A DNA stretch of 64,000 nucleotides from Rhodoferax sp. (GTDB lineage Bacteria > Pseudomonadota > Gammaproteobacteria > Burkholderiales > Burkholderiaceae_C), in NCBI GenBank assembly GCA_030685025.1, contig JAUXWC010000281.1, forward strand, positions 161,489 to 225,488, written 5' to 3'. Of this stretch, positions 35,103 through 43,277 are shown piece after piece. The first letter of the stretch is position 1; every line of letters begins with the position of its first letter. The position numbers and the translations under genes were made by a program. The notes below the pieces were generated by a model. The model worked only from the letters and a program-made list of their open reading frames with translations, was not told the origin of the DNA and did no database searches.

Positions 35103-36239
35103 ATGAAAGTCAAACAAGTTGTCCTTCGAGATTCCGATGGGGCCGAGCCTGCGTTCAGGGTTCTGGCGGCACTGCAGCCCCAACTTGTCCTGACGTTTGG
35201 TGCGGCCCCGCTTCTCCAGTCATGCAGCGCGGCCCTGCTGGGCGCCCTCACCACGGCACATCACATCGGATGCTCGACGGCGGGTGAGATTGCCGCTGAC
35301 GGTGTGGGCGATGGCAGTTGCGTGGTGACCGCCGTTCACTTCGAATCCACCAAGGTGGCGCTGGCCTCGACGCGCCTGGTCAGCATGGACGATTCGCTGG
35401 CAGCCGGTCGGCGCCTGGGGCAGGCCCTGGTGTTGGACGGTCTGCGCGCGGTGCTGCTGCTGGGCCAGGGAATTCAGATCAACGGCAGCGCTGTGCTGGC
35501 CGGCTTGACCGAGGTGATCGGGGTCCAGGTGCCGATCACCGGTGGTTTGGCTGGCGACGGTGGCGCCTTCGAGAAAACCTGGGTGCTTGATGACGAAGGC
35601 TTGAGTAGCGACCGGCTGGTGTGTGTCGGTCTGTACGGCGAGCGATTGATTTTTTCGCATGGTTCCTTCGGCGGCTGGTCACCGTTTGGCGCGGCGCGCA
35701 AGGTCACCCGTTGTGAGCGCAATGTGCTGTTTGAACTCGACGGCGAACCCGCGCTGGACATCTACAAGCGCTACCTCGGCGACTACGCCAAAGACCTGCC
35801 CGCCTCGGGCTTGCTGTTTCCCTTTGCCATGCTCGGCGCTGACCATAATGAGGTCGGTCTGATTCGGACCATTTTGGGTGTCGATGAGGCTCGGGGCAGC
35901 CTTACCCTGGCTGGCGAGATTGAGCCCGACGGTTACCTGCGACTGATGCATGCCAGCACCGACGCGCTGGTGGAGGGCGCCGAGGCCGCGGCCCAGGCGG
36001 CGCTCAAGATGGGCACCCATCCGGGGCAGGGCCTGGCCCTGCTGGTGAGCTGCGTGGGGCGCAAACTGGTGATGGGCGGGCGGGTCGATGAAGAGGTGGA
36101 GGCCGTGGCCGGCGTATTTGGCCAGGGCGCCATGCTGGCGGGCTTTTACTCGTATGGCGAGATCAGCCCCTTCACCCGTGGCGTGGACTGCAAGCTGCAC
36201 AACCAGACCATGACCGTGACCTATCTGGCCGAGACCTGA
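35103..36239 (+). CDS. FIST-domain protein, NosP-like sensor, 378 aa
   Basis: FIST N domain (~25-215: LVLTFGAAPLLQSCSAALLG, HHIGCSTAGEI, VQVPITGGLAGDG) plus FIST C domain (~220-360: YKRYLGDYAKDLPASGLLFP, ADHNEVGLIRTILG, ISPFTRGVDCKLHNQTMTVT). Cytoplasmic, no membrane segments. FIST proteins next to hybrid kinases include NosP, a heme-based nitric oxide sensor that inhibits its kinase. The ATG at 35103 has TTGGAG 5 nt upstream; a GTG two codons earlier is possible. Heme or NO binding here is inference from the neighbouring kinase and HD-GYP genes; amino-acid or other small ligands are the alternative. Confidence 0.8.
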   Translation: MKVKQVVLRDSDGAEPAFRVLAALQPQLVLTFGAAPLLQSCSAALLGALTTAHHIGCSTAGEIAADGVGDGSCVVTAVHFESTKVALASTRLVSMDDSLAAGRRLGQALVLDGLRAVLLLGQGIQINGSAVLAGLTEVIGVQVPITGGLAGDGGAFEKTWVLDDEGLSSDRLVCVGLYGERLIFSHGSFGGWSPFGAARKVTRCERNVLFELDGEPALDIYKRYLGDYAKDLPASGLLFPFAMLGADHNEVGLIRTILGVDEARGSLTLAGEIEPDGYLRLMHASTDALVEGAEAAAQAALKMGTHPGQGLALLVSCVGRKLVMGGRVDEEVEAVAGVFGQGAMLAGFYSYGEISPFTRGVDCKLHNQTMTVTYLAET

Positions 36240-36261
36240 CGGACCGGCGCCACGCTCGCGT

Positions 36262-39060
36262 ATGCACAAGCTTCTGGCCCGTCAAGTCAAACGCCTGCTC
36301 GGCGTGGATGAGGCGCAGCTTGAGGCGGTGCTGCTGGAGCTGACGACCACGTCGAGTCACTCGCCGCAAGCGGCAACGGTCCTGACTGGTTTGGGCGCTC
36401 TCTTGGCGCGGGTGGACGAGGCCTATAGTCAGAGTGATCGCGACCTCGATCTCAAGACCCGCAGCCTGCAACTCAGCTCGACGGAGTTGACACATGCCAA
36501 TGACCGCTTGCGTGGGGAGTTGGCGGGGCGACTGCGGGCCATTGAATCGCTGCGCGCCACCGCCAGCAGCTTGCTGGCGTCGCTTGGCGGCGACCCGGCA
36601 CCGCCGACGCACAGCAGCCTGGAGACGCTCTCGGTCCTGATGGCCGATCTGGGGGTGGCCATTCGCGCCGATATGGCGCAGCGCCAGCGCATGGAAGTGG
36701 CGCTGCAGCAAGCCGAGGCACGTGTCCGGCGAATTGCCAACACGGTGCCGGGTGCGGTGTTTCAGTGGCAGGTTGGCGCGGGGCGCATTCGCTACACCTT
36801 TCTATCGGACCGGGTGCAAGAAGTTCGTGGGCTTGATCGTGAGGCACTGATGGACGACGCTGGCGTCGCGATCAAACAAGTCGTGGAGGCTGACCGCCAG
36901 CGCGTGCTGCAAGGTGTATTCGAGGCGGCGCGACTGCGCGTGCCTTGGCGCGACGAATACCGGATCACCTTGCCTGGCGGGGAGCAACGCTGGATTCGCG
37001 GCGAGATCAATCCGGAGCCGGACCTGGCCGAGGACGGTTCGACGGTGTTCACCGGCATTTGGCACGATGTCAGCACCGAACGCCGGTCCTCCGAGGAACT
37101 GCGCCTGGCCAAGGATGCCGCCGAGGCCGCCAGTCGCGCCAAATCGGACTTCCTGGCGAATGTGAGCCATGAGATTCGCACCCCGATGAACGGCGTCATT
37201 GGCATGACCGAACTGGCGCTCGATACCGACCTGGATCCGGAGCAGCGAGAGTACCTGGAGGTCGTGCAATCGTCGTCAACCGCGCTGTTGCGGGTTATCA
37301 ACGACCTCCTCGATTTCTCCAAGATCGAGGCTGGCAAGGTGCTGGTCGAGACCATTGCGTTTGACCTCGGGCGCCTGGTGAGCGACGCCGTCAAGACCGT
37401 TGCCTTTCAGGCGCATCGCAAGGGTGTGAAGTTGCTGTCTCAGATCGACCCAGAGGTGCCGCTACGCGTGCTGGGCGACCCCGGGCGTTTGCGACAGGTA
37501 TTGCTCAATTTGCTTGGCAACGCGATCAAGTTCACCGAGCGCGGTGAGGTAGTGCTGAAGCTGTGCCAGGTGGCCACCAGCGCCGGGCACTGCGACCTGC
37601 AGTTCTCGGTTCGTGATACCGGCATTGGCATTGCGCCAGACAAACTGGGTGCCATCTTCGAGGCGTTTACCCAGCAGGACAGCTCCATTACGCGCTTGTA
37701 TGGCGGTACTGGCTTGGGTCTCACGATTTCGGCGCGCCTGTTGGAGGCCATGGGCGGGCGGATTTGGGTGGACAGCGAGGTGGGGCGCGGCAGTGTGTTC
37801 CAGTTCATGCTGGGCTTTGCTCTGGACTCGCTGCATCGAACTGGCCCGCTCTGCGTAGCCGAACTGGCCGGGCAGCGGATGCTGGTGATTGACGACAGCG
37901 TGGAAAACCGCACCTGGCTGCGTCAAACGCTCGAAGGCGTGGGCGTGACGGTGTCGGCGCTGGAGTCCGGTTCGGTGGCGGTGGCGCGGCTGCAGTCCCG
38001 CGGCGCCGATGCGCCGCGCTTTGACCTGGCATTGATCGACGCCCGCATGCCAGGGCTCGACGGTTTCGAGACCGCGGTCCGACTGCGGGAGTTGGCGATC
38101 TGTGCCGACTTGCCAATGGTGATGTTGTCCTCGGCCGGCCTCAAGGGTGACGCCGAGCGCTCACGCGAGGTGGGCTTTGTTGGCTACTTGTCCAAGCCGA
38201 TGGCGCGCGATGAACTGCTGCTGGCCCTGACCAGAATCCTGAACCCTGGCTCGAGTCGCGGCGAGCCGCTGATCACCCGCCACTCTTTGCGTGAAGAGCA
38301 GGGCGCATTGCGCGTGCTGTTGGTGGAAGACGACCCGATCAACCAGAAACTGGCGTTGACCTTGCTGCGCCGCTGGGGTCACACGGTCGAATTGGTGGAC
38401 GATGGCGCGCAGGCCCTGGCGCTGCTGTCGTTGCAACGCTTTGACGTGGTGTTGATGGATATGATGATGCCGCAGTTGGATGGCCTGCAGACTACGCGGC
38501 AACTGCGCACGCTGCAGCCCGGGGCTCACACGCATGTGATCGCCATGACCGCCAATGCCTCGCCGGAGGATCGGCGCCTGTGCCTGCAGGCCGGCATGGA
38601 CGATTACATCTCCAAACCGGTCAGAGCCCGCAAGCTGCGGCAAATGCTCAACGAGGTGGCGCGCAGCCGACCCGACTCGCTCGCACCGCTGGTGGCGCAA
38701 GCGGTGGGACACGAAGCACGTCCAATGCCGGTTTTTGACTATGCCGCGGCCTTGCTGCGAGCCGACCAGGAAGTGGTTGACATCATTTCGGGTGCCTTTC
38801 TCACCCAGTGGCCGCAGGAGCGCCAGAAGCTGGTGCCAGCGATTGAAAGAGCTGACTCGCAGGCGGTGCTGCAATGTGCGCATGCGCTCAAGGGCACGCT
38901 GGGCATGTTCGGGGCCGAACCTGCCCGCGCGCTGGCTCAACGACTTGAGCTGGCCGCCTCTCGCGGTGCCACCGAGCACTTTGGCGCGTTGTCGCAGCAA
39001 ATGGTTCTGGAGGTGAATGCCTTGGTGCAGGCCTTGTCAGAGCGAACCAACGAGCGTTGA
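36262..39060 (+). CDS. Hybrid sensor histidine kinase (NahK-like), 932 aa
   Basis: Domain order: N-terminal helical/coiled-coil region (~1-150), PAS/PAC (~155-275, ending GIWHDVSTERRSSEELRLAK), HisKA with phospho-His303 (FLANVSHEIRTPMNG), HATPase (~410-525; N box NLLGNAIKFTERG, DTGIGIAPDKL, GGTGLGLTIS), two receivers with Asp593 (ALIDARMPG) and Asp733 (VVLMDMMMPQ), and a C-terminal HPt domain with His874 (CAHALKGTLGMFGA). No transmembrane helices, so cytosolic. A soluble kinase beside a FIST protein matches NahK-type systems. The phosphorelay could pass to the downstream REC/HD-GYP protein. 22 bp after the FIST gene. Confidence 0.9.
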   Translation: MHKLLARQVKRLLGVDEAQLEAVLLELTTTSSHSPQAATVLTGLGALLARVDEAYSQSDRDLDLKTRSLQLSSTELTHANDRLRGELAGRLRAIESLRATASSLLASLGGDPAPPTHSSLETLSVLMADLGVAIRADMAQRQRMEVALQQAEARVRRIANTVPGAVFQWQVGAGRIRYTFLSDRVQEVRGLDREALMDDAGVAIKQVVEADRQRVLQGVFEAARLRVPWRDEYRITLPGGEQRWIRGEINPEPDLAEDGSTVFTGIWHDVSTERRSSEELRLAKDAAEAASRAKSDFLANVSHEIRTPMNGVIGMTELALDTDLDPEQREYLEVVQSSSTALLRVINDLLDFSKIEAGKVLVETIAFDLGRLVSDAVKTVAFQAHRKGVKLLSQIDPEVPLRVLGDPGRLRQVLLNLLGNAIKFTERGEVVLKLCQVATSAGHCDLQFSVRDTGIGIAPDKLGAIFEAFTQQDSSITRLYGGTGLGLTISARLLEAMGGRIWVDSEVGRGSVFQFMLGFALDSLHRTGPLCVAELAGQRMLVIDDSVENRTWLRQTLEGVGVTVSALESGSVAVARLQSRGADAPRFDLALIDARMPGLDGFETAVRLRELAICADLPMVMLSSAGLKGDAERSREVGFVGYLSKPMARDELLLALTRILNPGSSRGEPLITRHSLREEQGALRVLLVEDDPINQKLALTLLRRWGHTVELVDDGAQALALLSLQRFDVVLMDMMMPQLDGLQTTRQLRTLQPGAHTHVIAMTANASPEDRRLCLQAGMDDYISKPVRARKLRQMLNEVARSRPDSLAPLVAQAVGHEARPMPVFDYAAALLRADQEVVDIISGAFLTQWPQERQKLVPAIERADSQAVLQCAHALKGTLGMFGAEPARALAQRLELAASRGATEHFGALSQQMVLEVNALVQALSERTNER

Positions 39061-39093
39061 CCCGGCGCGACTTGACCCCAACAGAAAGACACC

Positions 39094-40164
39094 ATGGCAC
39101 ACCATGTTCTGATCGTTGATGACAATGAGGTTAACCTGGCTCTGTTTTCCGCCCTGGTCAAGAAACTGGGGGACTGTGACACCAGTGCGTTTTCCTCGGC
39201 GTCCGAGGCGCTGATGTGGGCGAAGAGCCATGATTTCGATTTGTTGATTGTCGACTACATGATGCCCGAGCTCGACGGCATCGAGTTCATTCGTCAGTTT
39301 CGCGCGATCGCAGGCAAAGAAGGCATTCCGGCCCTGATGGTCACCGCCAGCGATCAACGACCGGTGCGTTACCGGGCGCTGGACGTTGGAGCCAACGACT
39401 TCCTGACCAAGCCGGTCGACAAGATCGAGTTTCTGGCGCGCACCCAGAACATGCTTAACCTTAGTGACGTGCAACGCAAGCTGGCTGATCGCGCCGCCTG
39501 GCTGGCCGACGAGGTGCGAAAGGCGACCGCCGAAATACTGCAGCGCGAGCGCGAGACCGTGTGGCGCTTGTCCCGAGCGGCCGAGTACCGCGACCCGGAA
39601 ACGGGCGCGCACATTCTGCGCATGGCGCATTACGCGCAATTGATAGGCTTTGTGATGAAGCTACCGGCGGCCGATCTGGACCTGTTGCTGGAAGCCGCGC
39701 CGATGCACGACATCGGCAAGGTGGGCATTGCAGACACGATTTTGCTCAAGCCTGGCCGGCTGGACGCTGCCGAGTTTGAGATCATGAAGCAGCACGCCGT
39801 CTATGGGCACGACTTGCTCAAGGGCAGTGCCTCCCGTGTGCTACAGGCTGGCGCGGACATTGCCCTGGCGCACCACGAAAAGTACGATGGAAGCGGCTAC
39901 CCCAATGGGCTCGCCGGCGAAGCGATCCCCCTGTTCAGCCGCATCGTGGCGGTCGCGGATGTGTTTGATGCCTTGACGTCCGAGCGCCCCTACAAGAAGG
40001 CCTGGCCGCTGGAGCAGGCGGCCCAACACCTGCGAGACCACTCAGGCACCCATTTCGACCCCCAATGCGTGGCGGCCTTCCTGAGCGCCTGGGCCGAGGT
40101 GCTGGACATCCGGCAGCGCTTTACCGATCAGGCTGACGGGCTTTGTATGCTACTAAAACAGTAG
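39094..40164 (+). CDS. Response regulator c-di-GMP phosphodiesterase (REC/HD-GYP), 356 aa
   Basis: Receiver at ~1-120 (VLIVDDNEVN, phospho-acceptor in LLIVDYMMPELDG, switch Lys in DFLTKPVDK), a helical linker, then HD-GYP at ~150-330 with AAPMHDIGKVGIADTILLKP, ALAHHEKYDGSGYPNGLAG and the YKKAW segment, all catalytic residues present. It should hydrolyse c-di-GMP when phosphorylated by the upstream kinase, favouring dispersal or motility. Third gene of the FIST-kinase-phosphodiesterase unit, 33 bp downstream. A hairpin overlaps its stop. Confidence 0.88.
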   Translation: MAHHVLIVDDNEVNLALFSALVKKLGDCDTSAFSSASEALMWAKSHDFDLLIVDYMMPELDGIEFIRQFRAIAGKEGIPALMVTASDQRPVRYRALDVGANDFLTKPVDKIEFLARTQNMLNLSDVQRKLADRAAWLADEVRKATAEILQRERETVWRLSRAAEYRDPETGAHILRMAHYAQLIGFVMKLPAADLDLLLEAAPMHDIGKVGIADTILLKPGRLDAAEFEIMKQHAVYGHDLLKGSASRVLQAGADIALAHHEKYDGSGYPNGLAGEAIPLFSRIVAVADVFDALTSERPYKKAWPLEQAAQHLRDHSGTHFDPQCVAAFLSAWAEVLDIRQRFTDQADGLCMLLKQ

Positions 40165-40168
40165 CATA
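40146..40168 (+). terminator. Hairpin at the 3' end of the REC/HD-GYP gene
   Basis: TATGCTACT-AAAAC-AGTAGCATA is a perfect 9-bp stem (40146-40154, 40160-40168) that includes the TAG stop codon. No U-run follows, so it could be an RNA-stabilising stem or a rho-type end rather than a classic terminator. Confidence 0.5.
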
Positions 40169-40200
40169 TAAGGGCCGTCAATCAAGCGCTGCCGGCCGCT

Positions 40201-40644
40201 TCAGCGCAGCACCAGCACCGGCACGTGCGAGTGGGTCAATACGTGCTGGGTCTCGCTGCCCAGCAGCAGGCGCTTGATGCCGCGCCGGCCGTGCGAGGCC
40301 ATCACGATCAGGTCGCATTTGTGCTTCTTGGCGGCCGCGATGATGGCTTCCGAGACGATATCTGACTTGACCGTGACGGCTTTGGTGGTGACGCCTTTGG
40401 CCAGCGCTGCCTTCTTGACCGCATCGACCACCGCCTGCCCGTCATCCGCCCACTGCTTTTCGACCCGCGCGACCTCGCTGACCTGCAGGGCCAGACCGCC
40501 CTCGAAATAGCTCTGCGGGTAACGCGGCACAACTTTGAGGGCGACCAGTTCGCCGCCAGTCAGCGCGGCCATCGCGATGGCACTGTTGACCGCTTTCTTG
40601 GACAGGGTCGATCCGTCGGTAGCGACCAGAATGCGTTCGTACAT
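40201..40644 (-). CDS. Universal stress protein UspA family, 147 aa
   Basis: Single Usp domain: RILVATDGSTLSKKAVN at the start, LIVMASHGRRGIKRLLLGSE and a final HSHVPVLVLR, which gives the ATP-binding G-2x-G-9x-G(S/T) pattern. Cytoplasmic, presumably dimeric. It is divergent from ccoI. An FNR-like site centred about 61 bp before its start codon suggests anaerobic induction, as seen for Usp genes in other anaerobically competent bacteria. Confidence 0.9.
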   Translation of the reverse strand: MYERILVATDGSTLSKKAVNSAIAMAALTGGELVALKVVPRYPQSYFEGGLALQVSEVARVEKQWADDGQAVVDAVKKAALAKGVTTKAVTVKSDIVSEAIIAAAKKHKCDLIVMASHGRRGIKRLLLGSETQHVLTHSHVPVLVLR

Positions 40645-40698
40645 GAGAACTCCTAGTGGGTGGAAGCCCGCAGCTTACTCCAGCAATGGCCGTTTGCC

Positions 40699-40712
40699 TT
40701 GATGGTTGTCAA
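40699..40712. promoter_or_regulatory. FNR-like site between usp and ccoI
   Basis: TTGAT-GGTT-GTCAA matches the FNR consensus TTGAT-N4-ATCAA with one change. Its centre is 61 bp from the usp start, which would fit a class II promoter with a ~20-nt leader. It is only ~18 bp before the assigned ccoI ATG, so for ccoI it would fit poorly or imply repression. Confidence 0.6.
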
Positions 40713-40730
40713 GTAAACTGCCCACTTCCC

Positions 40731-43043
40731 ATGCATGCGTCCAGTGACACCTCCCTCGTAGCGCCGGCAAGTGAAGACAGCGTGCTGGACGACCCCCAGC
40801 AATGGGCGGCATTTGGCAAGCCGCTCGACCAAGCGTCCGACCTGTGGGAGTCCAATCTTGTGATCGAAGGCATGCATTGCGCGGCTTGCGCGATCACCAT
40901 CGAGAGCGCGCTGCGACAAGTTCCCGGTGTGCAGTCGGTGGAGGTCAGCGCCGCCAGCCACCGCGCCCGCCTGCGGTGGTCCGCGTCGCGGGTCAAGCCG
41001 TCGCGCTGGCTGCACGCCGTGCGCGCGGCAGGCTATCGCGCGGTTCCCGCCAACGATGTGTTCGCGCGTGAACGGCGCCTGCACGAGGCTCGGCGCGCCC
41101 TGTGGCGCTGGCTGGTGGCGGGCCTGTGCATGATGCAGGTCATGATGTACGCCTACCCGGCCTACGTCGCGGCACCGGGCGACCTCAGTGCCGAGATGGA
41201 GCGCCTGCTGCGTTGGGCCTCGTGGGTGCTGACCCTACCGGTCATCCTGTTCAGTTGCGGGCCGTTCTTTCGGGCCGCCTGGCGCGACGTTGTGAATCGG
41301 CAGGTCAGCATGGATTTGCCCGTGGCACTGGGCATGCTCATCACATTCGTCGCCAGCACGGCGGGCACGTTTGACCCGCAGGGCGTCTTCGGTCGCGAGG
41401 TCTATTTTGATTCGCTCACCATGTTCGTGTTCTTTCTGCTGTCGGGCCGATGGCTGGAATTGCGTTTGCGAGACCGCACCGCCGGTGCCCTGGAAGCCTT
41501 GCTGAACCGTTTGCCCGACAGCGTTCTGCGGGTGAACGCGGATGGCACGACCACGCGCGTCGCGGTGGCGCGGCTGGTGGCGGGCGATCTGGTGCAGGTT
41601 GTCGCGGGTGAGACCTTCCCCGCCGATGGATGCATCATGCAGGGGCAGACTCAGGTCGATGAGGCGCTGCTGTCGGGTGAAGCCCTGCCGCTGGCGCGTG
41701 GGCTTGGCAGCCAGGTGCTGGCCGGCAGTCACAACTTGACGTCGGTGGTGCAGGTGCGCGTGGAGCAGACCGGCCAGAATACCCGCTTTGCGCAGATCGC
41801 CGCCTTGATGGAGAGCGCCGCCCTGTCGCGGCCAGGTGTGGCCCGTCTGGCCGACGCCATTGCAAAGCCGTTCGTGATTGCGGTGCTGCTTGCTGCGGCA
41901 GGGGCGGCGGCGTATGGATGGCAACGCGACCCTGCGCACGCGTTGATGGTCGCTGTTGCGGTATTGATCGTGACTTGCCCTTGCGCCCTGTCGCTGGCCA
42001 CGCCAGCGGCGATGCTGGCCGCGGCTGGTCAACTGGCCCGCCGAGGCGTGCTGGTGCGCAGCTTGCCAGCCCTGGAGGCCTTGGCGGAAGTGGATGAAGT
42101 CATCTTTGACAAGACCGGAACCTTGACCCGTGACCAGATGGGCCTGGGGGCGATCACCGTGCGACCCGGCGTCACCGCGCAACAGGCACTGGCCATGGCA
42201 TCCGCGCTGGCCCGGCATTCACTGCATCCGGTATCGCGCGCGATCGACGTCGCCGCCCGCATGCACGGCGTCAGTGAGTGCTGGGTGGCGAGTGCCGTCA
42301 CGGAAGTGGCGGGGCAGGGCGTTGCGGGTCTGGTTTCGCCCGTTAAGGGGGATGCCCCGGCGCGTGCGTTTCGCCTCGGTTCCGCCAGCTTCTGCGGACC
42401 CGCTCAAGGGCACGATGCGGCGGTTCAGACCAGTCTGGCGGACGATCAAGGCTGGCTGGCTTCCTTCGAGTTGATAGAGGAACTGCGACCCGACGCTGTG
42501 GGCCTGATCAAGGACCTGCAGGCGCGCGGCATTCGAGTGCAAATACTGTCGGGCGACAGTCCCGCCGCCACGCAAGTGGTCGCGGCACGATTGGGTATCG
42601 ATCAGGCGCGCGGTGGCTGCAGTCCGGATGACAAGCTGGAAGTCATGCGTGCCGCCCAGCGCGCCGGGCGCCGCGTGGCGGTGGTGGGCGATGGCCTCAA
42701 CGATGGCCCGGCGCTGGCCGGGGCGCATGTGTCGTTCGCGTTGGGCCATGCAGTGCCGCTGGCGCAGGCAAGGGCGGACTTTGTCATTCTGGGCGACGGC
42801 CTGCGCATGGTGGCGCAGTCGCTCGCGTTGGCGGGGCGTACCATGCGTGTGGTGCGCCAGAATCTGGCGTGGGCGGCGCTCTACAACGCTATGTGCGTAC
42901 CGCTGGCGGTGCTGGGTTGGCTGCCGGCCTGGCTGGCGGGCTTGGGCATGGCCGCAAGCTCTTTGTTGGTCGTTCTCAACGCCTTGCGACTGTCGGGCGG
43001 GGCCAGTGCAGTTGACAATCGACCGCAGCAAGCGATTGCATAG
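40731..43043 (+). CDS. ccoI: Cation (copper) P1B-type ATPase for cbb3 oxidase assembly, 770 aa
   Basis: Heavy-metal ATPase that supplies copper handling for CuB insertion into cbb3 oxidase; inner membrane. N-terminal HMA domain with GMHCAAC (Cys50, Cys53), about eight transmembrane helices, the ion-binding CPC motif in VTCPCALSLATP, the phosphorylation motif DKTGTLTRDQ, and VGDGLNDGPALAGAHVSFAL. ATG at 40731 gives the usual N-terminus; the frame is open upstream to 40656 but those codons overlap the FNR-like site. Followed by regulators and ccoS, N, O, Q, P, as in other Burkholderiales. Confidence 0.88.
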   Translation: MHASSDTSLVAPASEDSVLDDPQQWAAFGKPLDQASDLWESNLVIEGMHCAACAITIESALRQVPGVQSVEVSAASHRARLRWSASRVKPSRWLHAVRAAGYRAVPANDVFARERRLHEARRALWRWLVAGLCMMQVMMYAYPAYVAAPGDLSAEMERLLRWASWVLTLPVILFSCGPFFRAAWRDVVNRQVSMDLPVALGMLITFVASTAGTFDPQGVFGREVYFDSLTMFVFFLLSGRWLELRLRDRTAGALEALLNRLPDSVLRVNADGTTTRVAVARLVAGDLVQVVAGETFPADGCIMQGQTQVDEALLSGEALPLARGLGSQVLAGSHNLTSVVQVRVEQTGQNTRFAQIAALMESAALSRPGVARLADAIAKPFVIAVLLAAAGAAAYGWQRDPAHALMVAVAVLIVTCPCALSLATPAAMLAAAGQLARRGVLVRSLPALEALAEVDEVIFDKTGTLTRDQMGLGAITVRPGVTAQQALAMASALARHSLHPVSRAIDVAARMHGVSECWVASAVTEVAGQGVAGLVSPVKGDAPARAFRLGSASFCGPAQGHDAAVQTSLADDQGWLASFELIEELRPDAVGLIKDLQARGIRVQILSGDSPAATQVVAARLGIDQARGGCSPDDKLEVMRAAQRAGRRVAVVGDGLNDGPALAGAHVSFALGHAVPLAQARADFVILGDGLRMVAQSLALAGRTMRVVRQNLAWAALYNAMCVPLAVLGWLPAWLAGLGMAASSLLVVLNALRLSGGASAVDNRPQQAIA

Positions 43044-43277
43044 GCGTGCTCAGCATTTCAAGTTGACTGAACCAGTAGATGTCATGGAGCCATGCCTTAT
43101 CATGACCTGACTGGTGAACCGTGATGTCTGGTCAGATGCGCCCGGGCCCGCGAACGTTTTCAATGCTCACGCCCCGATCATGGACCGGATCCAGGCCAAT
43201 GGTTGATCCGCAAACGGCCAAGGACATTCTTGAATACTCTGCCACCCATAGCGACTCCAGATCGGGCTGGTGCCACC

